A stretch of DNA of 64,000 nucleotides. Source: Prosopocoilus inquinatus (lineage: Eukaryota; Arthropoda; Insecta; Coleoptera; Lucanidae). The notes beneath the pieces were generated by a model, which worked only from the letters and a program-made list of their open reading frames with translations, did not search any database and was not told the DNA's origin. Every line of letters starts with the position of its first letter. The first letter of the stretch is position 1. Of this stretch, positions 11,741-24,129 are shown in pieces. The stretch lies in NCBI GenBank assembly GCA_036172665.1, contig CM069872.1, forward strand, positions 37,558,101-37,622,100, read 5' to 3'. The translations under genes were made by a program, and so were the position numbers.

Positions 11741-13690
11741 ATCATGCCCACATTTGGTTTTTATTGGGCTTTGTTAGAATCATATTTAAATTAAAAATTC
11801 CATTGCAGTATGCAGAAGGACGTAGATAACGTGTCTGAATAAAAGGCTCTCTCATTTTATACCTACTTGGCTGAGAAAATACTTTCTTCCGTTTTAACGT
11901 GAAATTTTAACAGTGATCGTAACAGCTGCTCATTTATTGGAGTTGCAGCATACCAAATAACCCACAATACGTTATGAAGCGTGTTATTTTTTCATGTTAT
12001 GTTTAACATGCCAGTTTAACGTGACAAGATAGGGGTGATTATTACCAATTTCTTATTTTTCACTATGACATTTTTTAATTTTCTATTCAGCCATTCTGAG
12101 GCTGAATAGAACAGCCAGGGAGACATTTCTGAATCACGAGGTATAAAGCAGTTTTTATTAAAAATAATTTCTCATTTTGGCATTTTTTGCACAAAAAATC
12201 CTCAGGTGTAGCTTTGTGTGGTTGTCCAATTCTTGTGGTTTTTTTTTCTGTGGCTAATCCATGAACTTCGGAACTCATGATGTTACAGCTGGGCCGTTGA
12301 CAACTCATGATATGCATTTAGAAGTTCAGCTTTGGAAGTTCTTGTGATAACTCAAACCTCAATTCAAATTACATTAATTAATCAAAATAACATAATATTG
12401 TAGCATGTAATGTAACAGGTGATATTTGTTAAACGTTCTGCTGAGAATGAAGAAAATGTTTTAAGTCAAGGATATTTTTCATTATTTACAGGAGGAGTTT
12501 CATGAAATGATTAGACCCATTGTAAATGAAGTATGCGTTCAATTTTTAGGTATAAATTTGTAAAATAAAAGCTAGCGTTCCCTTATTTCAACTTTTAAAA
12601 TTTAAAAGACCGCCATAATGCAGAACAACAACGACGGTTGTGCAGTGTCAACAAGATATGCTCCGGAATAAAACTGGTTTCCAGATAGCCACAGGCGACC
12701 TTCGCACACGTATACACTCCCTGCAAGCACACGGTCTGATACGCTTTCATTTACATTCGCCAACAATCCGTTTTTGTCTCCAGATTCGATTAAACTTAAG
12801 GCCATTGCCCAGAGATACCGCGAACTTGCGCAGCCAATATCTCGAGCCAGAACCGCCGCGAATTTCCTCATAACGTTTACCGTAATCGCCAGGCCTTTAG
12901 CCAAGAGGGTTTCGCACCGTCGTCGTCGTCGTCGTTATCTTTGCATCGGCGTGAAATCGAAGCAATTTATAATTGCCCGGCTTTGGAAAAAATGCCAGTG
13001 CTTTATAGCGGCTCTTTTTTCGTTCCTTCTATACTTGCCGACGGTGCTGCTGTTGCCTGGGACTGTTTCAATGCGAACCAGATTCTTCGCGCATTGCCAG
13101 AATGACTACAGTAAATTCTTAGACACTGATATGAAACGCATAAATATCTAGGTTATGCAATAATTTACCTGCTTCAACTTAGTATGTTGCAGTGGACAAG
13201 TCGAATATTCGTCTGCATTTTTTGCTGAAATGAAAAGTAGTTGAGTTGGTTTCAGTTAGCAATACGAGGATGGACCCCTATGATCCGCCCCTGACCCAAG
13301 GTTGTATTAATTAATCTTCGTGACAGTCAGTTAACTGACATTTGTAGATAATAGCCGCTTTCTAATTACGAATTTCAAGCACCTGAGATGATCTAAACTG
13401 ATCTGATCCGAACTACACTGCAAAAATTTCAATGGGAACGCTGTATAAGTCTTACAGGCGTTGATATATGGGCGGTCATAGAAACAGGTGCGCGAGGTGA
13501 TGGTAGAAAGTAAAAAATATCAGTTCAAGTGCATTCCACACCCTGAAATTGGAACATGTTGGATCAGTTCGAAGGAGCTCTGACTAGCTCATTTTGGCAA
13601 TTGGAAAGCGGCTCATATCTACAAAATATCAACTTTGTGTCTCAAAGCGTTGTTGTACTGTGGGGCTAATTCTTGAACTATATGTCGTGA
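11741..13690. other. No gene; MITE remnant and CpG-richer block
   Basis: About 11985-12042 resembles one arm of the 5244-5511 element (GTTTAACGTGACA, then AGATAGGGGTGA) and may be a truncated copy. The block 12600-13110 is CpG-richer and open on both strands without any recognisable protein. The rest shows nothing. Confidence 0.3.
12918..12935. repeat. (CGT)6 microsatellite
   Basis: Six perfect CGT triplets. They make the arginine run of an overlapping open frame, which I therefore do not take as a gene. Confidence 0.95.
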
Positions 13691-14735
13691 TTGTTCATAA
13701 AAATTGATCCTATAGAACAAAGAGCCGTAACAAAATACTTCCAGAAAAAGGGGATGACACCAACTCAAGTTCATGAAGACATTGTGGCAACTATTGGGGA
13801 GCCTGCAGTTTCTTATGACGTAGTCAAACGCTGGTGTCGAAATTTGAAGTGCGGAAAAACATCCTTTTGGAAACCAACATGCCGGTGGCCCTCCCATAAC
13901 GGTAATAACAGACGAAAACATTAAAAAGACGTACACGATATCGTACTGAAAAACCGACGAGTAGGCATCAGGGACATTGTGGAAGATACTTGCTTATCAT
14001 ATCATGTGATGCACCACATACTGACTAAAGAATTAGATTGGAAAAAGATGAGCGCAAGATGGATGTTAACCATTAATCAAGAAAGAAATCGGGTGTTGAT
14101 TTGTGAGCGTCTTTTGGAAAAGTGCCAAGCAAACAAAGAGGACTTTCTTAGTCGATGTGTGACCATAGACGAATCATGGGTTCACCACTAAGATTCCGAG
14201 ACCAAAGCGCAAACTAAAGAATGGAAACATCGATGTTCCACGCAAATTCAAAGTCATGCCGTCGCTGGAAATGTTTCGCTGTCTGTGTTCTGGGATGCTC
14301 AAGGAATTATCCTGACTAACTGTTTGCAAAAGGGACAGAGCATTACAGGGGCCTATTACGCACAATTGATTTCTAAAGTGCGAGACGCTCTTAAAGAGAA
14401 ATGCCGAGGATAGGTAAAGGACGGTATGCTGTTCCATCAGGATAATGCTCCCAGCCATAATCTTGTACTGTCCATTGCCGTGGCTACTATACACCCAGCC
14501 AGCAGGCTTTGAATTAGTGGAGTACCCACCATCTCGCCCTCAGTGATTAGACGCTGTTCCCCAAAATAAAATAAAACTTATGTGGAAATTTTTTTTTTCG
14601 TGATGAACTTATGCAAGCTCTGAGAGGTAGTTTGCAGAGATCGGACAAAAATTTTTCCTGGAGGCTGTTGAGATTGTTGGAGCACCGATGGACCAAGTGC
14701 ATTAGTGTAGAGGTAGAATGTCGAAAAATAAAAAA
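13691..14735 (+). pseudogene. Mariner transposase, broken
   Basis: Third mariner relic. The N-terminus (IEQRAVTKYFQKKGMTPTQVH, from about 13706) and DVVKRWCRNLKCGKTS form the helix-turn-helix part; a stop near 13922 and a frame change follow. VHDIVLKNRRVGIRDIVE and HHILTKELDWKKMSARW (about 13930-14060) are the linker. The first catalytic site reads VTIDESWVHH (near 14165) in place of VTMDETW, followed at once by a stop. VFWDAQGIILTN and ITGAYYAQLISKVRDALKEK (14285-14400) are well kept; a stop follows CRG. LFHQDNAPSH (near 14430) holds the second aspartate. The PYSPDLAPSD block is damaged near 14530. The C-terminus is recognisable as LEHRWTKCIS (near 14680). At least four stops and several shifts make it dead. 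Terminal repeats not found. Confidence 0.85.
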
Positions 14736-16280
14736 AAATATAATGCCACTGTAATTTTGCTGTAAGGGGGAAAGGGGTGCAGCACGGGGATTCACCTCCG
14801 TAGGTATCAAATTGTACTGAATGAATTTCAATCGATGAAGTGGCTTTTTCTTTGAACTGCAGTTGTACTGTAGATATCTGGCGGATGTTCAATGTAATTA
14901 AATCAATTTGGAATTTAATAACGCTTAGACACAGACGGCGGGCGATCCTCTTCGCAGTGTCAGACAAACACTATCCACCACAGAGGCACATGATAGTAAT
15001 GGGATTGTGCAGCAAAGCAATGATCTAATAAAGCAAGCACCTCCGGGACTTGTTCGTTCGTGAGTCGTTTCACCTCGAATCAATTTTGTAATTGGGGCGT
15101 CGGAGTGCGGTCAGCCGTGCGTCCCCCGGTGCTTCCTTGATTGGGAAATAACTCGTTAGTCAAGAACGAAGAGACGTACGCGTAATTCCCGCTTTAAATG
15201 GCATCTTTGCGCATTCCGCGGGCCCCTTTGTTTGCGGATATAATAGGCCCAAATTCCAATTAACGTAGCGAAATATCTCGGCCGGTGATGTATTATGACT
15301 GGGCACGGCAATCTGACGCATAAAGAAAAATGACGTGGAGAAAATCAACTCCGGCGAGAGTTATTTCAGATGCTTATTCCATCGGCCTGTGTCTTCGGAT
15401 CGGAAACATTTAAATAACACACCCGATGTTATCGGCGCGAAGGAATGTAAATAATCCTTTAAAAAGCGATACGTTCCGAGTTAAAACCTCGATTATGTCC
15501 GTGTTTTTCACGGACAGAAAATTTATTTTTATTTTATGTTCGCTTTTATGCGTCGCTTCACTTAATGAAGGCGTTTTACTTGGAACTCTCGGATAATGAA
15601 GAGTAACTAATAACAATCTCATTTTCAACTACTGCTTTTAGTGACTGGCGGTGATATTCTTCGACTTTATCAATTGTCCGCTTATAATTGTATGTGCATT
15701 CGAGCATATGGCAGGCAGGCGGCTTTTGAGTGTTTATGCCATTTTGATTCCCGATAGTGAAAATATTCATGTGTACACGACCTCACAAAGAGCTCTCGCA
15801 TTAGTCTTCGGCGAATTTACACTAAGTAAGAGGCAATCTAATCCGAGAAGGCATAAAACGCGAAGCGCCGCCGCTCAAATTTACGAGAAAAATCGCCCAA
15901 TAAAACATCCCGTCAGTGCGGCAGATAATTCACGGGACTTGTTTTCATGGGCCTTTTACGCTCGCCGTCGAATAAAATCGTCCGTATGTGTGACGGTCGA
16001 GTTTTCTAATTAAAACCAGTTCTGCATTCACTCCGCCGGCAAAAAGACCACAAACGTTTGCGATTTTTGGCGAATATCATACGTTCCACGACGCGTTACA
16101 GATAAGCTTCCGATCGATATGTCAAGTAATGTCGGGGAACCCATTATCTTTCTAAACGGTTCCCCAATCTTCGGCGGTGTAAGAAATTTTATGAGCGCGT
16201 AGACTTTGTGCTAAATCATTCGGAATCTATCCTGACGTGTTTATGTCCGCCTTTCAACGCCAAACATAAGATTTTAACTT
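14736..16280. other. CpG-rich non-coding block
   Basis: Clearly richer in CpG than flanking DNA, with scattered homeodomain-type TAATTA cores (for example near 14896 and 16010). Several overlapping open frames exist on both strands but none resembles a protein. This composition is common in insect developmental enhancers, but conservation cannot be judged from one sequence. Confidence 0.3.
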
Positions 16281-19019
16281 TGCTTCTCCTTTTTTTTACA
16301 ATTTATTTCAAATAACTTAACGCAAAATACAACACTTTGCAAAATACAATACTTTAGTTTCGCACTTTACTCCTCCAATTGTAAAATTTGTAGCACAAGG
16401 AAAATGCTGAAATTCATACGTAATTCAATAATATAAGAATCCAGATTCTTATCATTATTATTTTTGTGCAATTCAGTACACTTTATTTAATTAATATACT
16501 TTACTAAATTAGAAATCAAGTCCAAGTATTATTAATTTGAATTAGATTTGATGTTATTAAAGTATGATTCATTTGAAAATACAAAATTAAAAACATGCAG
16601 CTTATACATATAACGAAAGTATTAGTCAGCTTTCAATTGAGATCATACTAAGGTCTCATGTTAAAAAATGAGAACAAGTTTGGGTTGCACTGCTCTGCAG
16701 AACTTGAATCAACGGTGCCTCATTGGAAACCTCCATGCGTTACCAAAACGCAGCTTCCAGTACGTAGGCTTTCTAAGAAACTTGGGAACTAGCATATCAC
16801 CCTGGAATTTATAATAAATAGGACAAGAGAACGTTCGGGAAGGAGTTCCGCATATGAAGTCATCGGTTTTACAAGCGTCTTAATTTTCTTTCAAAATACA
16901 AAATCATTTTTTGTCAGTTAATTTAAATAAAGTGTATCTAGTAGTATCCACGTTTAGTGAAGGCGACCTTAGATAAAATAAATTGATTGATTTGGTTAAA
17001 ATTTTAGTTTTTAACAAATTTTGTAGAAATGCAGTGATTTTGTTGAACTTTCCCTTTTTTCTCTCGTTCATAGTCTAGATTCTATTATAATTCACGTATT
17101 GTTGTTTTTAAGTTCTTGTTAATATACACACAAATATTTCTCTTAAATTTGAATATATCTTGTTATTGAAAGATTTAGGTTTTTATTTGAATTATTTTAA
17201 AAAGAGACTCTTAAGTAAATTGAGAAAGAAATAACCAGTGGATTATTTTCGACAAGCGCAAAATACAAGTGGGCTCCATTCGAGCAATTCCTTGAAAACG
17301 AACACAGAAATTGAGATCCAAATTTGTACCATTTGTTTAAAATATTTGGGGAAGAAAAGTGATTGAAAGGTGGATTCCAACCCCCGTCCGCACGTTCTAC
17401 AATTACATATTGCTACGTTGTTTTTTATTTATTATTAACAATTCTTTAATTATCTTAAAAGTAACTCTCTTATCATGACTTCCACATGATTGTTTCTGCA
17501 CCTGGAGTTGAGATAAATAAACTCATTCGTTCTATACGCTTGTAAGCATGCGATAAATCACAATGAAGGGGTCGACTTCGTAATCAGAAATGAGAAATCA
17601 ACAAAAAACTCTATGCCGACTGTTCACAAAATATACGGTAAAATAACCGTCTATATGCACTAACTAATGTGGTCGGAATGACTTCAAAACTTGGACAAAC
17701 AATCGTTTAAGTTTATATATAAAATAAAAGAAAATCGACTTACCAAACGATCCGCACCGCAAAAAAGACGAAGAAGTTGGATCGAACGTTAGAACTTTTT
17801 CAAAGGGATCCATGTTCTCAGAACAAAAAAAAATTGAGCTTAACCAACTGCAAAAGCACCGACCAAGGATCAATGGACGTGGTCTTCGTCGACAAGAGCG
17901 AAAACCATACTGTTCCCTCGAAAAAGGCTACGGGCAAAGCGGAGCTGTCTCCAGGGCTGTGATTTCCGACGTAGAAAAGCAAAGTTACTTTAGAATGCAC
18001 ATTTAGGACATAGTTAAGTTGGTAAGGGCAAGATACAAACGGCTGACGTGAGCAGCTGACCTACAAAAAAGTAAACAAAGATTGGTTTATAAAAATCTTC
18101 TAAAATCACCTGAAACAAGACTTGATACGCGTTCAATGAACGAGCGGAATCGAAAGCAAGAAAGTGATAGATTCGGAAAAAATGAAAATTTCGTCCGAAG
18201 ACAGTAAAAGCAAACTACAGGCAGAGACGGACTCAAGGCTAGAACGGGGCTTACGGAAATAAAATTCCGTGTCTGGAGTCTGTTGTAACACTCTAGATTT
18301 CTCTATTTTCATTCCTTCCTAATGTAAAGCGAAACGTCAAGCTGTCCGGGTGTTTACATTTTGTGAGGATTCCTCGAGCAAAATCTATAAAGCTACACAT
18401 TTTGGTACAAAATTGGTTAAAAACTAACATAAAACCAATAAACATTCATTGTGGTTGTCTATCTCCATCACTTTGCAATAAATTTTACTCCTATATAAAA
18501 ATGTCATAAGATTTCACACTAAACTATTTCATTGTCACTTTTTTTAAACATTAATCCTCAGTCTTTTGAAAAATGATAATTCTTCAATTCTCATCTTTTG
18601 CGCGATGGATCTTAATGTTTCGACTTTGGGGTTAATCTTAAACACTTTATTAAAAACACAATGGCCTACACAACAAAATACACTAGAAATACTCATAACT
18701 CATAATAGTTATTTTAATAAATAGCAGTTCCATTATGTCACCGTTTATCATATTTAACACATCTGTTTCTCTACGCGTGTGGAAACATCTGGAGCATTTG
18801 CGTTCGCACTAGATTGCTCTCCAGCTTTCCCGAAGATACTTGCGATATCGTGAGCGCCCTGGGCAACCCTTGTTAAAAAGGCTGGCTTGTCTGTTCACAC
18901 AAAAAGAAAAGTACCTGTCCCGAGCCCTCAGTATGGCTGTAACAGTTTTTATAATAACAGTTTCTATATTTTTAAGTAAAGTGCATCATATTTGCTTTTC
19001 TTGAATTACTTGAATAAAA
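16281..19019. other. No recognisable gene
   Basis: AT-rich. A less AT-rich stretch at 17760-18260 has short overlapping open frames (60-64 codons) on both strands, but no family match and several stops, so it is left uncalled. Confidence 0.3.
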
Positions 19020-19099
19020 TAAAGCACAAAAAAAATCGTGGTTTTCCATCCCCTTTGTAAATCCCAAAGGGATCGCGACCCTCCGACGTAGAATCACTG
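19020..19099 (-). mobile_element. Orphan hAT-type terminus
   Basis: Read on the minus strand from 19099, the sequence CAGTGATTCTACGTCGGAGG, then GGGTCGCGATCCCTTTGGG, closely follows the CAGTGGTTCTCAA...GGGTCGCGACCCC pattern of many hAT ends. No partner end with a matching 8-bp flank was found upstream: CAGTGATTTTG at 17032 was tested and its flank does not match. Confidence 0.4.
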
Positions 19100-22000
19100 C
19101 CTGTGAGATATTAATACAAATCGAGGGTTTTACTGGTGTAAATATAAAATCAAATCTGGCACTGACTGTTCGCTTCGGTAATAAGCTCAGTTTAACATGT
19201 TGGTTAGTGTTTCTGGGAAATGATTTGAAAGGAACGTCGGCGTTCTATAAAAAGTGACAGACTCGTTCATTTGCGTATTTTAGTCAACCATGACTGACAT
19301 ACTTCGGTAGTCATAACTGTTCTCCGTCAATTGTAAGTTTGAGTTTTTTTTTTCTTATTTTATTTTCGGAAAGACAATTTAAATGAAAGCCCCGACGACA
19401 AGCAATGGGCGAGGAAAAGATGTGAAAAGCACGCACTCAAGATTCCGACCGTAACGCAGTGCGATATTAGCCAGATACCATAAATCAGGCGGTGCGAATA
19501 AATAAGGAATGAGATGTGGCTTCTAATAGTGTTCTTAGGCGATATCTAGGCTCCCGGGGACTTAGAAGTTAAAGCCGTTAAGGGGAAGGAAACGCAATTA
19601 CAATAAAACATTGTCTGAGCAGAACTAGGGTCGGACAATTTAATGTAATTTCTTTCATGAGCCCGCAGACTTCAGATTTTAGCTGGTTTTCATCACGCGA
19701 CGCATTTACACGTGTTTTGTAATAACCGCTAGATTAGATAGAATGTGTAGTAGACTATAAATGAACGGGGATTAATCGCGTGGGTGCGACATGAACATTC
19801 CATTTGCAACCGAACAAGACGGGCGCGTTCCTAGCCATATTAAACAGGTGAGAGTTGAGGAATTTATTTACTATTCGATAATGGCTTGACAGTGCAAGAT
19901 CCTATTGAGAACTAACATCCAATATCCTCATCAATCTTGTTCACTGTTAGAAGATATAAGACGCCCGTTTTTGCACAGCTTTATCCGCGTTTTATTTCAA
20001 ACTTTGCTCATGAACGGGAATTTGCAAGAAAAAACTTCGATTTAAACACAAGAAACCGAACGCGATTTCCACTATACCATCAGTTATTACATGACTCATC
20101 ATTAAAGTTTATGATGAATGAAGGTAGGTACGTCTTGTAATGTCGTTCTTGTAATATCAGAAGTTTTTCTGATTTTATCTTACATTTTATTCTAACTCTA
20201 GATCTGTAGATAGTAGATAACAGCGTGATTTCCTTCCATCATACTATTTTATACTATCTATTTAAATCATTGTCCAAGTAAATTATAATTAATATATTTT
20301 GTGACTCATCACTAAAGTTTAAGATTAATGGAATTCATCTTGAATTTTTCTGTTTTTAAGATCAGATCTTTCGTTTTTTATTCTACTATAAATCATAGAT
20401 TCATTTATACCGTCGATTGTTAGAAATAATCTTATTATTCAAGCTCCTTGTGCTTCGAATAACAAAATTTCAATCCTAATTAATTTGAATGTCTATAATC
20501 GTGATTCTCGTGAATTGCTTCGTTGTCTAAAACGTCTTTGTCGATTTAGTTTGAGCCGATCAAGTTTTCGCGTAGGCACTATAGTTCATAAGTCACAATG
20601 TATCTCTCCCCTATTTGCAGTGTAAATACAGAATTTCCACGAGCAATATCAATATGAGGCAGACGGCAGCCTTAGCATGGAAAGTGTTTATCTCTCGAGT
20701 TAGATTAAAAAAGGGAGAATAAATTTGGGTGATATAGTCGTTCCTGGTGCGGCGTCTTCGTTAATTTACCACCGAGCCGACTAGATACAGAACGCGCTCA
20801 TTACGTGAAAGCAATTGCAGCTTAATAAGCTCGTTTTTGTGCCGCCGAAACGGACGGTGAAGACAACACGGTTAAAATAGATGCGTATCATTATTAAACA
20901 AGAGGAAATAAATAGCACCCTTTCATATTATAATAAGAAAATCTTATTTCATTTTTCTCATTACCTGTTCCATTAGGAAATGAAAGAGCTTTATTATTTA
21001 GCCGGCTGATAAATTCATATTCGTGGAAATATTTTCTGCGAAAGGCGCGTTTGCTACTATGTATATAACATCGCTCTTCAAATGCAATCGTATTCACACG
21101 TTGCGGTGATAAAATTTCCGCGTTTCGTTTTTAATTCGCGGCGTTCACGATTTCATTTATATTTTTGCGCCGGCAAAACGGCGACTGCGACATCTGTGAT
21201 ATACGCGCTACGAGCTGTTCCGTTTTATCATTTGCAGTTCATCAAAATAAAACTCTTTTGTTCCGCAACTACTAACTTCACTACATCTGCGAGGCAATAA
21301 TAGAGCTCAAAAAATTTCCGAGAAAAATGGAACACAAAAACGTTTTCGTTTTTGTACCAAAATATTAATTCATCTCATACAAAATAAAAGTCAAAAATAG
21401 TACCTAGTAAAGCAAGAAAATCTCTTCTTTTCGTAGGAAACAAACGTAATAGAATAAATTTAGCTAAATACTAAGAAGAATAAAAATTTAATCTTGGATT
21501 GTTGCTAGCGTTTGCCGCTTCTGCTGTTTTTCTTATTGCTTCACTATTCGGTTCACAGGTGACCATATAGTTTTCCACGCACTAAAAACAGTGAAGTGCC
21601 GAGAATCCCGAGAGAAAACCAGTCTTCTGTAAATGGAGAACAGTGAAACAGTAAGCGGAACACCAGCAATATCCGTAGCAACAGTTTTAAAAATATCATC
21701 GGCAAGAAATCAATGCGACGCCATTTTAACTCAGAATGCAGTTTTTAAACATGTCCAGAGAAGATCTTCAAAAGAAATAAGACCATAATTACACATGGAG
21801 TTTTGAATAAGAAATCAAATGAAATCAAATGAAGAGCAAAACTTGATGAGTCAAAAATAACGAAATTGAAGTTAGACATGGAATCAAGGGTTTATTATTG
21901 AGTTGAATCATCCGGTGAGGTCTGATTCATTCATTTCTCCTGTAATATATCCGGAATTAATTAATCGGGCTTTACCAGACACTACATACAACTCAGTAAT

Positions 22001-22219
22001 AAACCATGTCTGTTTCGAAGTTCGTCAGTTTGGACTTATCAAGTTTTGCTTGAATGCTTTTCAAATGTAGTTACCTAAAGAAATTAAATCCAACACCGAA
22101 AAGTGACGTGAATTATTTATTTTAATCACAATAAAAGACAAAAACGATCTACAAAGCACAAAGAATAAATTTTGGTTCAATGTTTACCATGAAATTGAAA
22201 TTTGGTTTTGTTACACTTA
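19100..22219. other. Non-coding; CpG-richer segment at about 20560-21300
   Basis: No gene recognised. The segment 20560-21300 is CpG-richer than its surroundings. The short open frames are not protein-like. Confidence 0.3.
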
Positions 22220-22347
22220 TGCCCGATTTATTCACCTCCTGATAAATTTATCTGCCAGGTATTTTTCTTGTATACCATTGTATCAATAATAGTTTCGGAG
22301 GATACTACCTGGCAGATAAATTTATCCGTAGGTGAAGAAATCGGGCG
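22220..22347. mobile_element. 128-bp MITE with TTA target duplication
   Basis: The left arm (TGCCCGATTT from 22220) and inverted right arm (CGCCCGATTT from 22347) match over about 40 bp, both including GATAAATTTATCTGCCAGGT. TTA flanks both sides (22217-22219 and 22348-22350). A 3-bp TWA duplication with GCCC-type ends is what PIF/Harbinger elements leave. Confidence 0.82.
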
Positions 22348-22659
22348 TTATTATTGGTATGTTTATGACTCTCACAGGTAAATTTGTTATTAGTTGTTTC
22401 CTCAAATTCTTTTCATTTTTTGATATAATAGATAGTCATGCGAGGAGAGGTTTCTGATCCTTGTTTTAATCCAAGAAATTTTAATGAACAGACGACATCC
22501 TACGATCGCTTTTTGACCTGACATTGCAGTAGCATAGACAAATTGAAGCGGATTTGCTACCTAATAAGTCCCCCATGCAAGGCGACCATGCTTGCTGTCA
22601 AAGCATAATGAAAGTTTTAAAAATTTTGTTGCAAATCGTTTTTGATTGCAGTGAAAACC

Positions 22660-22724
22660 TCGACCAGCCTCTGTACAGCTGTTTCAGCCCTATTTGGGGC
22701 TTCGTCCGCAGAGACGTAGTTCGA
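22660..22724 (-). ncRNA. Hammerhead ribozyme motif, mutated core (copy 1, left arm)
   Basis: On the minus strand: inner stem I CUCUG/CAGAG, outer stem I UCGA/UCGA, stem II AGCCC/GGGCU with loop CAAAUA, GAAA, stem III ACAGCUGU, cleavage triplet GUA. The core reads CGGACGA where CUGANGA is required, so U4 is G and activity is unlikely. Confidence 0.65.
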
Positions 22725-22874
22725 CATTCCCACTGTAAACCAAAAACGACTTGTCCAATATGCAATGTCAGGTCAAAAAGCGATCGTAGGATGTCGTTGT
22801 TTTATCTCTTCATCACTATTACGTCGCAATTGCGAATAAATTGGACAAGTCGTTTTGGTTTGCAGTGGGAATAT

Positions 22875-22919
22875 CTCTGCTGATGAAGCCCCAAGCAGGG
22901 CTGAAACAGCTGTACAGAG
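22875..22919 (+). ncRNA. Hammerhead ribozyme, canonical core (copy 1, right arm)
   Basis: Self-cleaving type I hammerhead. Stem I 5' strand CUCUG (22875-22879) pairs with CAGAG (22915-22919). The core CUGAUGA (22880-22886) is exactly canonical. Stem II AGCCC (22887-22891) pairs with GGGCU (22898-22902) across loop CAAGCA. G12-A13-A14 and A15.1 are 22903-22906. Stem III is the self-complementary ACAGCUGU (22906-22913) with no room for a normal loop, as in short-stem-III hammerheads. H17 is A22914, so cleavage would follow that base (GUA). The outer part of stem I kept in the other copies is deleted here, which probably removes the loop-loop contact that speeds cleavage. Confidence 0.75.
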
Positions 22920-22930
22920 GCTGCAACAAA

Positions 22931-24029
22931 ATTATCAATAAATTTTAGTTGTAGCTGCTGGGGCGAAGACACTTAGTAGAAGATGCTGCTATGAAATAGG
23001 TTGATTAGGTGAAATTAATTAGAACTTACAGTAGTCCTTAGAGTCACGATTTAGACTTGCATATACGAAGTGTGCAACATCGTTCATATTCCACGGAATA
23101 TGGTATTGGCAAATTCAGAAGCAAATATACGTTGTTCACAAATTAAAGAAGCACCACCGGTTGCGTTATGTTGGTATGAAACATAGTCCCCTATAGAACA
23201 TTATCAAAATACTAAGTTGGCAAGGTATTTGAAGTTTCATGTCTAAGTAATTTGTTTATCAGTTTTATCTGTTGGTGCAAAAAAGGGCTTGTCAACTTGT
23301 CAGCTTGACGTTTCCAGTCTTTCTCGTGATAATTGTGAAACTAATTTGAATTAATCCATTGACAGTAAGAGCCGTTTTATAATCAGACTTTAAATTTAAA
23401 ATTACTTTAACCTAAAAAATACATTTGTTCCCTATTCTTAATGTGACTTTAAATTAAAGCTTCCTTAAAGTTTGATTAAGAAAATGGCCGTAAGTATAAT
23501 AAACGTAAAATTGTTTATAAAAATAGATTTCTTTAGATTTCGTTTTATTGTCCAAGGAGGCTCCGATTGCCTTAAAAGTTAATATTTCTTCTTCTATTTA
23601 CGAACTGTTGCCGATACATTTTGTTTTGCCTCTTTTTCCCGTTTCATAATTTTGGTCTTCTCAACTTTCATTTTCAAACCTTGCTTCCCAAACAAGGTTT
23701 CTTATTACTCTTTTCAACTTCTTCGTTGATCTCGTAGCTATCCTATCATCGTCTGCTAGATGATTTTTTATCAGTTGGTATAGCTCCTACTCCGTTAATT
23801 TTACTCTTTCTTATTTCGTCCTTTCCACTATCAAATCGAAGTATTAATCAATAATGCTGTTTATTGTTGCACTTCTGTCTTTTTGTGTCTTTGAAAATGA
23901 CCTCTCTATCTAAATCGTATTTTTGAAACAGCCGACTGGAAATAGAAGGAAGAACTACAAACATATCGTAGAATATGTCGCTGCCGTTTGCGACAATCCG
24001 TCTTTAGAGAAAAACCCTAGACATAACCT
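22931..24029. other. No gene apart from a faint RT fragment
   Basis: Nothing recognised except the weak reverse transcriptase trace at 23560-23800, listed separately. Confidence 0.3.
23560..23800 (-). pseudogene. Possible non-LTR reverse transcriptase scrap
   Basis: On the minus strand, LADDDRIATRSTKKLKRV (near 23755-23700) resembles the YADDIAL-AR block of LINE reverse transcriptases. After a frame change, LKMKVEKTKIMK (near 23670-23640) resembles the G-KINVEKTKIM block that follows it. Spacing and order are right, but the piece is short and frame-shifted. Confidence 0.4.
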
Positions 24030-24129
24030 ATTTTACCGGCAAAAAAATATTCCATATTTTACCGGCAAAAAAATATTCCATATTTTACCGGCAAAAAAAT
24101 ATTCCATATTTTACCGGCAAAAAAATATT
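24030..24129. repeat. 26-bp tandem repeat, about 3.9 copies
   Basis: Copies of a 26-bp unit start at 24030, 24056, 24082 and 24108. Each reads ATTTTACCGGCAAAAAAATA then TTCCAT, with no differences seen between complete copies. Because 26 is not a multiple of three, the frame through it (23923-24141) cycles through three readings and is not a real protein repeat. Confidence 0.96.

Larger units (their letters stand above)
22485..22930. mobile_element. Hammerhead-bearing foldback repeat, copy 1
   Basis: First of three copies of a non-coding family. Order: module A (CGACATCCTACGATCGC and ACCTGACATTGCAGTAG, 22490-22545), module B (22550-22635), module C (22640-22770), an inverted piece of A (22768-22808), then inverted C (22838-22928). 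C and inverted C are about 85-90 per cent alike and each contains a hammerhead motif, on opposite strands. An 8-bp AAATTTTA lies on each side (22476-22483, 22940-22947), but it is AT-only and weak as a target duplication. The 109-codon frame through module C is an accident of the repeat. The mechanism of spread is unknown; hammerhead content points to Penelope/retrozyme-type retrotransposition. Confidence 0.75.

Noticed and set aside
12640..13151. Open frames of 77-125 codons on both strands, including an arginine run.
   Set aside because: The arginine run is a CGT microsatellite and nothing else looks conserved.
17032..19099. CAGTGATTTTG at 17032 as mate of the hAT end at 19099.
   Set aside because: The 8-bp flanks TAGAAATG and CCTGTGAG do not match and inner similarity is poor.
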